64,000 bases of DNA from JALZOC01 sp035758845 (lineage in GTDB: Bacteria; Acidobacteriota; Vicinamibacteria; Vicinamibacterales; 2-12-FULL-66-21), in assembly GCA_035758845.1 (NCBI GenBank), contig DASTVZ010000021.1, positions 1 to 64,000 of the forward strand, read 5' to 3'. Within the stretch, counting starts at the first letter, position 1. Each line of letters begins with the position of its first letter. Shown here piece by piece: positions 25,064 through 32,661 of the stretch. The translations under genes and the position numbers were made by a program. The notes beneath the pieces are model-generated. The model was not told where the DNA came from. It did no database searches and was given only the letters and a program-made list of their open reading frames with translations.

Positions 25064-25168
25064 ACGCGAGCGAGCGCAGCGAAGCGAGCCACGCGAACGG
25101 AGCGAGCCGACGAAGCGGCTCGCGAGAGGGCGTGTAACGGGAGTCCGAGGGGCGAAGCCCCTCGGAGT
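25064..25168 (+). repeat. Start-codon repeat, copy 4 (before kdsC)
   Basis: Occupies most of the 138-base kdsD-kdsC gap. Contains GAGCCGACGAAGCGGCTCGC (identical to copy 2), then GAGAGGGCGTG, then a perfect 10-bp hairpin TCCGAGGGGC (25144-25153), GAA loop, GCCCCTCGGA (25157-25166), followed by GTAAAT and the kdsC ATG at 25173. The GGAG that would serve as Shine-Dalgarno sequence lies at the base of this stem. Confidence 0.85.
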
Positions 25169-25172
25169 AAAT

Positions 25173-25700
25173 ATGACTGTTGCCGAACGAGTCGCCGACA
25201 TTCGGCTGCTGTTGTTCGATGTCGACGGCGTCCTCACCGACGGCGTCGTGCTGATGCATGCGGACGGCTCGGAAGCGAAGGGCTTTCACATCCGCGACGG
25301 CGCAGCCATGGTGTGGGCTCAGCGCGCCGGCCTCACCGTCGGTTGGCTGTCGGCGAGAACCTCGGGAGCGACCACTCATCGCGCGGCGCAGTTGGCAATC
25401 AGGCTCGTGGTTCAAGGAGCCAACAGCAAGCTTGCCGCGTACGAACGAATCCTCCGAGACACCGGCTTCAGCGACAATGCTGTCGCCTACATGGGCGACG
25501 ATCTTCTCGATTTGCCGGTGCTTACGCGTGCCGGGCTCTCCGCTGCGCCCGCCGACGCGGCCGCCGAAGTTCTTTCGCGTGTGCACTGGGTCAGCACGGC
25601 TCCGGGCGGGCGCGGTGCCGTCCGGCAATTCATTGAAATGGTGCTCCGAGCGCAGAACCGCTGGGACACTGTCCTTCGCGAGTACGTCGCGACTGACTAA
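25173..25700 (+). CDS. kdsC: 3-deoxy-manno-octulosonate-8-phosphatase
   Basis: HAD-superfamily (C0 type, no cap) phosphatase that removes phosphate from Kdo-8-P. 175 residues: motif I LLFDVDGVLTDG with the nucleophile and acid Asp, GAKGFHIRDGAAM-like segment (KGFHIRDG), WLSARTSGATTHRAAQL (motif II Ser), NSKL with the motif III Lys, and YMGDDLLDLPVL (motif IV). Length is normal. Together with kdsA, kdsB and kdsD the complete Kdo pathway is present. The start ATG directly follows repeat copy 4; lapB begins immediately after its stop. Confidence 0.94.
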   Translation: MTVAERVADIRLLLFDVDGVLTDGVVLMHADGSEAKGFHIRDGAAMVWAQRAGLTVGWLSARTSGATTHRAAQLAIRLVVQGANSKLAAYERILRDTGFSDNAVAYMGDDLLDLPVLTRAGLSAAPADAAAEVLSRVHWVSTAPGGRGAVRQFIEMVLRAQNRWDTVLREYVATD

Positions 25701-26921
25701 ATGGGGCCCTACACCACGCTTTTCGTTCTGCTCGCCCTTCTTGCCGGTCTCACCGTCGGCAAAGCATGGGAGCGCTACAAGCTCAAGGACGGGCGGTGGA
25801 TCGATCGTCGTCGCGCGCGCGAATCGCCGCATTACATGCTCGGGCTGAATTTCCTGGTTGCAAATCAGATTGACCCCGCGATTGAAGAATTGAGTACGGC
25901 GGCGGAAGCGGCCGGCGACCCATTGGAGATTCACCTCATTTTGGGGAATCTTTATCGCGAAAAGGGTCAGGTGGGCCGCGCCATCCAGGAGCACCAGGCG
26001 CTGCTGCAGCGGCCGCACCTTCGAAAACTCGAGCACGCAAACGTTCTGCTCTGCCTCGGACTCGATTACAAACACGGCGGATTCGTGGATCGGGCGCTGG
26101 AGGCGTTCAGCGAGGTCGTCCGGCTGGATCCGGGCAACCGTTACGCGATGTCGAACCTCGAAAAGCTCTACGAGGAACAACATCAGTGGACCGATGCGTA
26201 CGCGATGCGACAGAAACTCGCCGCCCGCGACACTGCGGATCAGCAACCGCGCCACCAGGAAATCCTCGCCTTCCTCGAGAATGAGATTGGGGTTGAGGCT
26301 CTCAAGCACGGCCAACATGGAGAAGCGAGCAAGCGCTTCGAGGCCGCTATTGAGCTCGACGGCAAGAATGCGCCTGCATACCTGAATCTTGGCGACGTCC
26401 AACTCGCGCAGGGCAACGTGCCTGGCGCGGTGGGCACATGGGAACGGCTGGTCGGGACTTCGCCCGAACGCGCGTATCTCGCCTTCGCGCGGCTCGAGAG
26501 TGTCTACCTGAAATTGAACGAGTCGGGAAGATTTCCCGCGCTCTGCCGTCGGCTCATTGCCGGTGGCGCGCAGGAATGGCGCGCTCGCCTTGCACTGGCA
26601 CGGTACCTGACGGCGCACGGCCAGGCAAGCGAAGGACTGGAACTGCTATTTGAAGCGCTGGTAATCAATCCGCACGCATTGGCGCTGCACCAGGCGATCT
26701 GGCAGACGCTCTCGCAGTTGAAGCTCCCGCCGTCACTTGTCGAGCGGTATATGGATCTCGCGCACGACGCAATCTTCTACGTCGATCCACACATCTGCGT
26801 CCGCTGCCGCTACCGCAGCACGGAACTGCTCTGGCAATGTCCACACTGCCATGAGTGGAACACGTTCGTGGAGGAACGGATCGCGCCGGCCAAGGACACC
26901 GAGGCGACGCTTACGAGCTAG
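25701..26921 (+). CDS. lapB: LapB-like TPR protein with zinc ribbon (LPS assembly regulator)
   Basis: 406 residues. An N-terminal membrane anchor (about 5-20) is followed by tandem TPR units (about 40-350, e.g. PHYMLGLNFLVANQIDPAIE, NLGDVQLAQGNVPGAV) and a C-terminal rubredoxin-like metal site, CVRCRYRSTELLWQCPHC. This is the architecture of LapB (YciM), which in E. coli tunes LpxC proteolysis by FtsH. Its place directly behind the Kdo genes (start ATG abuts the kdsC stop) supports a role in LPS control. No lpxC or ftsH in this window. Symbol given by architecture and context. Confidence 0.85.
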   Translation: MGPYTTLFVLLALLAGLTVGKAWERYKLKDGRWIDRRRARESPHYMLGLNFLVANQIDPAIEELSTAAEAAGDPLEIHLILGNLYREKGQVGRAIQEHQALLQRPHLRKLEHANVLLCLGLDYKHGGFVDRALEAFSEVVRLDPGNRYAMSNLEKLYEEQHQWTDAYAMRQKLAARDTADQQPRHQEILAFLENEIGVEALKHGQHGEASKRFEAAIELDGKNAPAYLNLGDVQLAQGNVPGAVGTWERLVGTSPERAYLAFARLESVYLKLNESGRFPALCRRLIAGGAQEWRARLALARYLTAHGQASEGLELLFEALVINPHALALHQAIWQTLSQLKLPPSLVERYMDLAHDAIFYVDPHICVRCRYRSTELLWQCPHCHEWNTFVEERIAPAKDTEATLTS

Positions 26922-26928
26922 CGGTGCA

Positions 26929-26960
26929 ATTGCTGATTGTTGATTGCTGATTGTTGATTG
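26929..26960 (+). repeat. TTGATTGC repeat array, left arm
   Basis: Starting eight bases after the lapB stop, the sequence alternates ATTGCTG and ATTGTTG for about 32 bases. Its inverse complement recurs at 27530-27574 after a ~570-base interval that holds the broken four-helix-bundle gene. The same word forms a tight hairpin at 48.3 kb. Confidence 0.7.
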
Positions 26961-26978
26961 AGTTTTCCTGCTCTAGGA

Positions 26979-27391
26979 TCAGCGATTCGATCGCTCGGTG
27001 GCTCGCCGACGCAGCAGGCGCATGCTCTTCTCGCGCGCATAATTTGCCCGGGCGGTCTTTTGCGACGTCGTGAATATCGCGACCAACTGATTGGACTCGG
27101 CATGCAACCTTGTAACTGGAGCTGACTGAACGAGCTCAGTAGCGACCATGTATTCAAGCCAGAAGCATGACTCGTCCGACTCCTCGATGACGGTACCCAG
27201 TTTGGCAATGAAATCCCTCTTTGATTTCGCACGGCAGCTTGCGCGGTAATTCGACGCGACAGCGGCTGGAGCGGACTAACTGGCCAGTCGGAACGCGCGC
27301 CTCGGGTGTTCGCATCAGCGGTCTACAGACGCGAAATACAGCGACAGCAAATTCGAACGTTCGCTTCTTGAGAGCTTCTGCTTTTCGTCAT
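26979..27391 (-). pseudogene. Four-helix-bundle protein (23S rRNA IVS type), frameshifted
   Basis: The 3' part (27262 down to 26979) reads AVASNYRASCRAKSKRDFIA, KLGTVIEESDESCFWLEYMV, then VAIFTTSQKTARANY, matching the four-helix-bundle family. The 5' part, in another frame, reads AEALKKRTFEFAVAVFRV and PEARVPTGQLVRSS. They join if one base is dropped in CGCTCCAGCCGCTG (around 27265-27275). A second extra base in an AAAA run near 27384 would restore an ATG at 27391. Without these two bases the frame is 136 residues, close to the family length. No rRNA gene is nearby. Function unknown. Confidence 0.7.
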
Positions 27392-27575
27392 GCAGTCATG
27401 AGAATGCATGACTGCTGCCGATAATAACTTTTAAGGAAGTCTCGGCAACCGCTGCAGATCCGAATAAGGGTGGTCAATTTTTGCCATCACGACCTGATCA
27501 TCGGTTAACAGTTCTTGCAATGTCGCCATCAATCAGCAATCAACAATCGACAATCGCCAATTTCAGTATCACCAA
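27392..27575 (-). repeat. Non-coding stretch ending in the TTGATTGC array, right arm
   Basis: 27392-27529 holds no recognisable gene (a 32-codon minus-strand frame at 27431-27529 has no family match that I know). From 27530 the sequence CAATCAGCAATCAACAATCG and further CAATCGCCAAT, CACCAATCAC is the inverted complement of the array at 26929-26960. The two arms bracket about 570 bases between lapB and coaE, which converge here, so they may serve as a bidirectional transcript boundary or mark an inserted module. Confidence 0.5.
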
Positions 27576-28169
27576 TCACTCCGCACTCAACAGCTCATAC
27601 ACCGTCCGCACCTGCGAGTCCGTATCAGCCACGGTACCATCCGTCTTGATCACGTAGTCCGCCCGCGCCTCTTTCTCCTCGATCGGCCATTGTGAATCGA
27701 GGCGGGCGCGGGCTTCGCGCTCGCTCAGACCGTCGCGCGCGATGATTCTGCGCAGCTGTTCTCTGGGGTCGCATGCAGCGACTACGACGCGATCGAAATC
27801 GTGCGTGTGGCCGGTTTCGAAGAGCAATGGAATGTCGGCGATGGCCACGCGGGTGCGCGGCGGAAGCGTCGCCAGCCATTCGTTGATGCGGCGATAGACT
27901 TCCGGGTGGACGATCGCTTCCAGGTCAGCGCGCGCGGCCCGATCGTTGAACACAATTCGGCCGAGCGCCGACCGGTCGAGTGAACCGTCTGGCTTGAGAA
28001 TGACCGCGCCAAATCGGGCGGCAACCTCCTCGAGTGCTTGCGAGCCGGGCGCAACCGCATCGCGCGCGAGTTGATCGGCGTCGATGACAGGGACGCCGAA
28101 CGAGGCAAAGCGGGCGAGACAATACGATTTTCCTGTCGCGATACCGCCGGTTAACGCGACGCGCAGCAT
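27576..28169 (-). CDS. coaE: Dephospho-CoA kinase
   Basis: Last step of CoA synthesis, phosphorylating the ribose 3'-OH of dephospho-CoA. 197 residues with the P-loop LTGGIATGKS, the DADQLARDAV acceptor-site motif, VHPEVYRRI, IPLLFETG and the ARLDSQWPIEEKEARADYVI C-terminal region. Length and motif order are standard. It starts four bases after folD ends, on the same strand. Confidence 0.95.
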   Translation of the reverse strand: MLRVALTGGIATGKSYCLARFASFGVPVIDADQLARDAVAPGSQALEEVAARFGAVILKPDGSLDRSALGRIVFNDRAARADLEAIVHPEVYRRINEWLATLPPRTRVAIADIPLLFETGHTHDFDRVVVAACDPREQLRRIIARDGLSEREARARLDSQWPIEEKEARADYVIKTDGTVADTDSQVRTVYELLSAE

Positions 28170-28173
28170 GAAC

Positions 28174-29103
28174 TCACACCGGAAGGCGAGCCTGCGCGGC
28201 GGCGACGGTATTCTTCAACAACATCGCGATCGTCAGTGGACCGACGCCTCCAGGCACCGGCGTGAGCGCGCCCGCGACTTCGGCGACGGAGGGATGCACG
28301 TCGCCAACGACGATCGATCCGCGTCGCTTGAAATCGGCAAGTCGGGGAGATCCCGAATCGAACAATTTCTCGGCCGTCGCGACATCGGTGATGGAACTGA
28401 TGCCAACGTCAATCACGGTCGCGCCAGGTTTGACGAACGCAGGCGTGACCAGGCCGGGACGCCCGATCGCCGCCACCAGAATGTCCGCCGTCCGAGCCAT
28501 CGCCGGGAGATCGGGCGTTTTCGAGTGACAGATGGTCACCGTCGCATCGCGCTGCAGCAGCAGCATCGCCATCGGCTTGCCGACGATCTCGCTGCGGCCG
28601 ATCACGACGGCATGTGTCCCGGCGATGCGGATGTCGCTGCGCTCGAGCATCTCGATGACGCCCGAGGGCGTGCACGGCACGAGGTGCGGCCGTCCTTGCA
28701 CGAGCCGGCCGACATTGACCGGGTGGAAGCCGTCGACGTCCTTCGATGGGTCGATCGTGTCGAAGACTTTCTGGGCGGCCCCCTTCCCCATGGCCGCCGG
28801 CAATGGCGACTGGACAAGGATGCCGTCGTGCACATCGCTCGCATTCAGCCGCGCGACCAGCGAAATCAGCTCGTCCAGCGTCGCGGTGGCGGCCAGCCGA
28901 TTGAGATCCACTCGCAAGCCGGACTCGGTGCCGGCCCGTACTTTGTTGCGCACGTAGATCTCCGACGACGGATCCTCACCGACGAGCACGATACCGAGTC
29001 CGGGCGGCCGGCCGGCGCGGGCGGTGAACGCGTGCACGTCGGGGAGCACTGATTCACGAATCGACGCCGCAATCGCGCGGCCGTCGAGGAGACGAGCCGT
29101 CAT
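28174..29103 (-). CDS. folD: Methylenetetrahydrofolate dehydrogenase/cyclohydrolase
   Basis: Bifunctional enzyme of one-carbon folate metabolism. 309 residues from the ATG at 29103 (the longer upstream frame overlaps the channel gene and is not conserved). The catalytic Lys is K54 in EIYVRNKVRAGTESG; the folate site VQSPLPAAM differs from the usual QLPLP by Leu to Ser; DPSKDVDGFHPVNVGRL and the NADP site VVIGRSEIVGKPMAMLL are typical. PGGVGPLTIAML ends the protein. It follows the channel gene by four bases and precedes coaE. Confidence 0.94.
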   Translation of the reverse strand: MTARLLDGRAIAASIRESVLPDVHAFTARAGRPPGLGIVLVGEDPSSEIYVRNKVRAGTESGLRVDLNRLAATATLDELISLVARLNASDVHDGILVQSPLPAAMGKGAAQKVFDTIDPSKDVDGFHPVNVGRLVQGRPHLVPCTPSGVIEMLERSDIRIAGTHAVVIGRSEIVGKPMAMLLLQRDATVTICHSKTPDLPAMARTADILVAAIGRPGLVTPAFVKPGATVIDVGISSITDVATAEKLFDSGSPRLADFKRRGSIVVGDVHPSVAEVAGALTPVPGGVGPLTIAMLLKNTVAAAQARLPV

Positions 29104-29107
29104 GGGA

Positions 29108-30172
29108 TCACCTCTCGACACCCGCCTGTCGCGCCGCGGCTTCGAGGTCGCGCAGGTTCTTGGCCTGGCCGAGGACGACGAGATAGTCGCCGACACCCAT
29201 GATGCTTTCCGGAGACGGATTGAACTCCATCGTCCCGCTCGCGCGCTGGATGCCGACGACGACCACGCCAAATCGCTGGCGGAGGTTCGCTTCGAGAATG
29301 CTGCGCCCCGCGAGCGGCGCGCCTTGCTCTATCTGTACTTGCTCCATGTTGAGATCGAGGTTGTCGGAGCTGGTGGCCAATTGAACGAAGTCGACGACCG
29401 CGGGCCGCAACGCCGTCTGCGCCAGTTGCAGGCCGCCGATCTGATATGGCGAGAGCACGCGGTCCGCCCCGGCCCTGACCAGCTTCGCTTTGGCATCCTC
29501 GGTTTCAGCGCGGCCGATGATGAACAGATCCGGCCGTAACAGGCGGGCGGTGAGAATCGCGAAGACATTGTCGGCATCGGTGCTGACCGCGGCGATGAAC
29601 CCGCGCGCGCGGCCGATTCCGAGCCGCCGCAGAACGTCTTCGCTGCTGGCATCGGCTTCAACCGCGAGATACCCCATGTCGATTGCCGACTGCATCCGTT
29701 CGAGATCCCGCTCGATGATGACGAACGGCACTCGCTGGCGCGCGAACTCTCGCGCCACGATTTGACCGATCCGTCCGAAGCCGCAAATGATGAAGTGATT
29801 GGTGAGATCGTTGAGCATGCGTTCCCGGCGTCGCCGGGCCCAACGCGCCTGGAGGTCGCCCTCGACCAGACGCGCCATGAGAAACGAAAACGTGTACAGA
29901 ACCGTTGCGGCACCAAGAATGATGACGCCGCTGTTGAAGGCGCGACCGATGCGCGACAGCGGGTGGATCTCGCCGTACCCGACAGTCGTGACGGTTGTGA
30001 TCGTCATGTAGAAGGCATCGAATACATCCCACCCTTCGATGATGACGTAGCCCGCTGTGCCGATACACACGACGCTGAGGAGGAGAACGACCGAAAGCCG
30101 CCATCCCGCCCACCAGGGGGACAGCTGAGCCACCTGACCTATCGGTCTGCCCGTCCGTTCCGGGATCGCCAA
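29108..30172 (-). CDS. Potassium channel with RCK (TrkA-N/TrkA-C) regulatory domains
   Basis: 354 residues. Two membrane helices (about 25-47 and 83-103) flank a pore loop with the selectivity filter TTVTTVGYGE; then a Rossmann RCK-N domain (about 125-245, HFIICGFGRIGQIVAREF, ligand acidic residue in IIERD) and RCK-C (about 265-345). This is the MthK-like two-helix ligand-gated K+ channel plan. The only start in a reasonable position is a TTG at 30172, with a modest ribosome site. It heads the folD-coaE series. The GE rather than GD after the filter is tolerated in the family. Confidence 0.9.
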   Translation of the reverse strand: MAIPERTGRPIGQVAQLSPWWAGWRLSVVLLLSVVCIGTAGYVIIEGWDVFDAFYMTITTVTTVGYGEIHPLSRIGRAFNSGVIILGAATVLYTFSFLMARLVEGDLQARWARRRRERMLNDLTNHFIICGFGRIGQIVAREFARQRVPFVIIERDLERMQSAIDMGYLAVEADASSEDVLRRLGIGRARGFIAAVSTDADNVFAILTARLLRPDLFIIGRAETEDAKAKLVRAGADRVLSPYQIGGLQLAQTALRPAVVDFVQLATSSDNLDLNMEQVQIEQGAPLAGRSILEANLRQRFGVVVVGIQRASGTMEFNPSPESIMGVGDYLVVLGQAKNLRDLEAAARQAGVER

Positions 30173-30209
30173 CTATTTGTAACCCCGAATCCAACAAACG
30201 CAAACGCGC

Positions 30210-31910
30210 TTATCGCTTCGCAGACGACCTGCCGAGCACGTGGCCGATCACCGCGACGATTGCGCCGAGCAGCAGAATCTTCCATCCGAAGGCGTCGGCA
30301 ATTTCCGGGTTGACGTGCATGCCGACGTGCGCCAGCACGCCATCCAGTTCACCCCACTTCGCCAGCGTTTCGTTGGTGACATTCAGAATCGTGAGATAGG
30401 CCAGCAGGGTGATGCAGAACCCGTTGAAGAGAAGCATGTAGCCGCCCATCCGCAAAAAGTTCGCCAGGTTCTCCGTGCCCGAGCGGGCGGCCGCCTCGGT
30501 CTTGTTCACCAGCGGGCTGTGCGTCCGGCCGTAGAACCAGTAGATGATCATCCCGATATCCAGCCAGCCAAGAAAACGCACCCAGGTCATGACCGACAAG
30601 CTGACCATCAGGTAGATGCAGGCGAGCACGCCGAGTACTGGAATGAGATGGCCGCCTGGGACACGAAACGGTCGCCGGGCTTCAGGCCGTCGAATCCGAA
30701 GCACGATCACAGCAAGCGACACGACCACGAATGCGAAGAGGGTCCCAATGCTGGTCATTTCACCGAGGACGGTTATCGGGACAAAGCCCGCGACCGCAGC
30801 CACGATGACGCAGGTAATGATCGTGGTGATGTAGGGTGTGCGGAATCTCGGGTGCACGCGGCTCACGCCGGCGGGCAGGAGTTGATCGCGGCTCATCGCG
30901 AAGAAAATCCTGGGCTGACTCATGAGCATGACGAGCAGCACGCTCGTAATGCCCGCGACCGCTCCGGCCGAGACGAGGCCGGCAGCCCAGTCCTTGTTGA
31001 TGACCGCGAGCGCGTAACCGACCGGCGCATTCAGGAACTGCGGATCGGTTTTGAACTGCACGACCGGAACGATTCCGGTCAGGATTCCGGCGACAATGAG
31101 ATAGAGAAGGGTGCAGATGACCAGCGACGCGATAATCCCAATCGGCAGATCGCGGCTGGGATTCTTGGCTTCTTCCGCCGTGGTCGAAACAGCATCAAAC
31201 CCGATGTAGGCGAAGAACACGACGGCCGCACCGGTCATCACGCCCGAGAACCCATACGGCATGAAAGGTGACCAGTTCTCAGGCTTGACGTATGAGAAGC
31301 CGATCAGGATGAAGAATGCGACTGCGGCAAGCTTGACCGCAACCATCGCGGCGTTGAACCGGGCGCTTTCGCGGACGCCGATGACCAGTAGCACCATGAT
31401 ACCGATCACGATCAGCATTGCCGGCAGATTGACCAGCGTGCCGACCGCCGGATCGGGAGACGCAGACATCCAGGCAGGCAGGTGCAAGCCGAAGCCGGCG
31501 AGGATCCGCTGGAAGTAGCCGCTCCACCCGACCGCAACGGTCATCGAGCCGACCGCGTATTCGAGAATAAGATCCCACCCGATCATCCACGCGAAGATCT
31601 CGCCAAGCGTCGCATAGGCGTAGGTGTAGGCACTGCCGGAGATCGGAATCATCGAGGAGAACTCGGCGTAGCAAAGGGCGGCGAACCCGCAGGCCAGGCC
31701 AGCGATGGTGTACGACAGCACGATCGCAGGACCGGCTTGGTTCGCGGCGGCGGTGCCGGTCAGGACGAAAATGCCGGTGCCGATGATTGCGCCAATGCCG
31801 AGCAGCGTCAGGTCGAGGGCCGAGAGCGTCCGTCTCAGCGCCTTCCCGCCGTGCTCGACGTCTCCCACCAGTTGCTCGATAGACTTCGTTCTCAATAAAT
31901 TCGAATCCAT
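30210..31910 (-). CDS. APC-superfamily amino acid permease (cationic amino acid transporter type)
   Basis: 566 residues with about 14 hydrophobic helices, typical of CAT/YfnA-like amino acid transporters. The N-terminus is cytoplasmic with LRRTLSALDLTLLGIGAIIG, the conserved APC helix-1 break (GIGAIIGTGIFVLTG); CYAEFSSMIPISGSAYTYAY, FFAYIGFDAVSTTAEEAKNP and a C-terminal extension with two further helices follow. A strong GGAGGGTG ribosome site directly precedes the ATG at 31910. Substrate is not decided by sequence; arginine, lysine or a broad range is usual. Single gene, followed by the channel gene. Confidence 0.9.
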   Translation of the reverse strand: MDSNLLRTKSIEQLVGDVEHGGKALRRTLSALDLTLLGIGAIIGTGIFVLTGTAAANQAGPAIVLSYTIAGLACGFAALCYAEFSSMIPISGSAYTYAYATLGEIFAWMIGWDLILEYAVGSMTVAVGWSGYFQRILAGFGLHLPAWMSASPDPAVGTLVNLPAMLIVIGIMVLLVIGVRESARFNAAMVAVKLAAVAFFILIGFSYVKPENWSPFMPYGFSGVMTGAAVVFFAYIGFDAVSTTAEEAKNPSRDLPIGIIASLVICTLLYLIVAGILTGIVPVVQFKTDPQFLNAPVGYALAVINKDWAAGLVSAGAVAGITSVLLVMLMSQPRIFFAMSRDQLLPAGVSRVHPRFRTPYITTIITCVIVAAVAGFVPITVLGEMTSIGTLFAFVVVSLAVIVLRIRRPEARRPFRVPGGHLIPVLGVLACIYLMVSLSVMTWVRFLGWLDIGMIIYWFYGRTHSPLVNKTEAAARSGTENLANFLRMGGYMLLFNGFCITLLAYLTILNVTNETLAKWGELDGVLAHVGMHVNPEIADAFGWKILLLGAIVAVIGHVLGRSSAKR

Positions 31911-31969
31911 TCACCCTCCGGTGACGAGGCCTGGCTCAAGTGGCGGCATTATTCCACAAAGTTCACGAA

Positions 31970-32034
31970 ACCAAAGGTTCTACAAGGTTCTACGAGGTTC
32001 TGCGGGGTTCTACGAGGTTCTACCAGGTTTCAGC
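31970..32034. repeat. Direct tandem array of GGTTCTACGA units
   Basis: Six to seven head-to-tail degenerate units of about 10 bases (GGTTCTACAAGGTTCTACGA and so on), lying between the permease start and the thiE end. On the minus strand the thiE stop codon TAG is part of the first unit (TAGAACCTCG). Unlike the other word repeats it has no inverted arm. There are no spacers, so it is not a CRISPR. Confidence 0.8.
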
Positions 32035-32661
32035 AAGTCGCGCGATGAAGTCGCGCGTGCGAACCTGCGGATCGCCGTTGAGAAGATCGCTGATGACGGC
32101 AATCCCCAAGGCGCCGGCACGCACGACATCGCGTACGTTGTCCAGCGTCACGCCGCCGATGGCGACGAGCGGCATGCCGCGTCCAGCTGCGCAACGCACG
32201 AGATCCAGTCCCCGTGCAGAGTAGCCTGTGTCTTTCGTCGAGGTCTCGAAAACAGGCCCGACGGCGACATACGTGGGCTGCTGTTCGATCGCGCGGTCGA
32301 TTTGACCTTCGTCGTGCGTAGAGAGGCCGACGATCGCTGGTGTCGGAAGAAGTTTCCGCACGTCGGCGACGGTCGGGTCATCCTGCCCGACGTGCACCCC
32401 GGCGGCGCCGCTCAGCCGCGCAATGTCGGCACGATCGTTGACGATGAGCAGCGCTCCCGCCTGGCGCGTACGCTCCACCAGAACGTCTGCAAGCTGTAGG
32501 AACTCGCCGCTCGATCGCTCTTTCTCACGCAGTTGCACCACGCGCGCGCCACCACCGAGGTACGCATCGCAGAGCGCGACCGGATCAATCCCGCGCCTGC
32601 GACACAACCCGGTGTCGACGATTGGATAGAGAAATGGTTTCTTCGGGAGTTCAGCTGTCAA
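32020..32661 (-). CDS. thiE: Thiamine phosphate synthase
   Basis: Joins HMP-PP and the thiazole phosphate in thiamine synthesis. 213 residues, TIM barrel: LYPIVDTG, VVQLREKERSS, LLIVNDRADIA, GVHVGQDDP, VGLSTHDEGQ, YVAVGPVFETSTKDTGYSAR and PLVAIGGVTLDN, all standard phosphate- and pyrimidine-binding segments. It starts with a TTG one base after the accC stop, so expression probably depends on coupling to accC. The final codon and stop overlap a tandem repeat. No other thi genes are near. Confidence 0.93.
   Translation of the reverse strand: MTAELPKKPFLYPIVDTGLCRRRGIDPVALCDAYLGGGARVVQLREKERSSGEFLQLADVLVERTRQAGALLIVNDRADIARLSGAAGVHVGQDDPTVADVRKLLPTPAIVGLSTHDEGQIDRAIEQQPTYVAVGPVFETSTKDTGYSARGLDLVRCAAGRGMPLVAIGGVTLDNVRDVVRAGALGIAVISDLLNGDPQVRTRDFIARLAETW

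Noticed and set aside
24399..26618. A 739-codon minus-strand frame antisense to kdsD, kdsC and lapB
   Set aside because: Its product has no coherent domain and it mirrors three well-supported genes on the plus strand; long antisense frames are common at this GC content.
26918..27232. A 104-codon minus-strand frame after lapB
   Set aside because: It is the wrong frame of the four-helix-bundle pseudogene; the correct frame shows the family sequence, this one does not, and it ends within the TTGATTGC array.
26979..27391. Intervening sequence of a 23S rRNA gene
   Set aside because: The encoded protein type occurs in such insertions, but no rRNA sequence flanks it here.
27431..27529. A 32-codon minus-strand frame (starts MATLQELLTDDQ)
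   Set aside because: Protein-like but too short, no ribosome site, no recognisable family; left inside the gap description.
31970..32034. CRISPR-like array
   Set aside because: Units of about 10 bases follow one another without spacers and vary in sequence; no cas genes.
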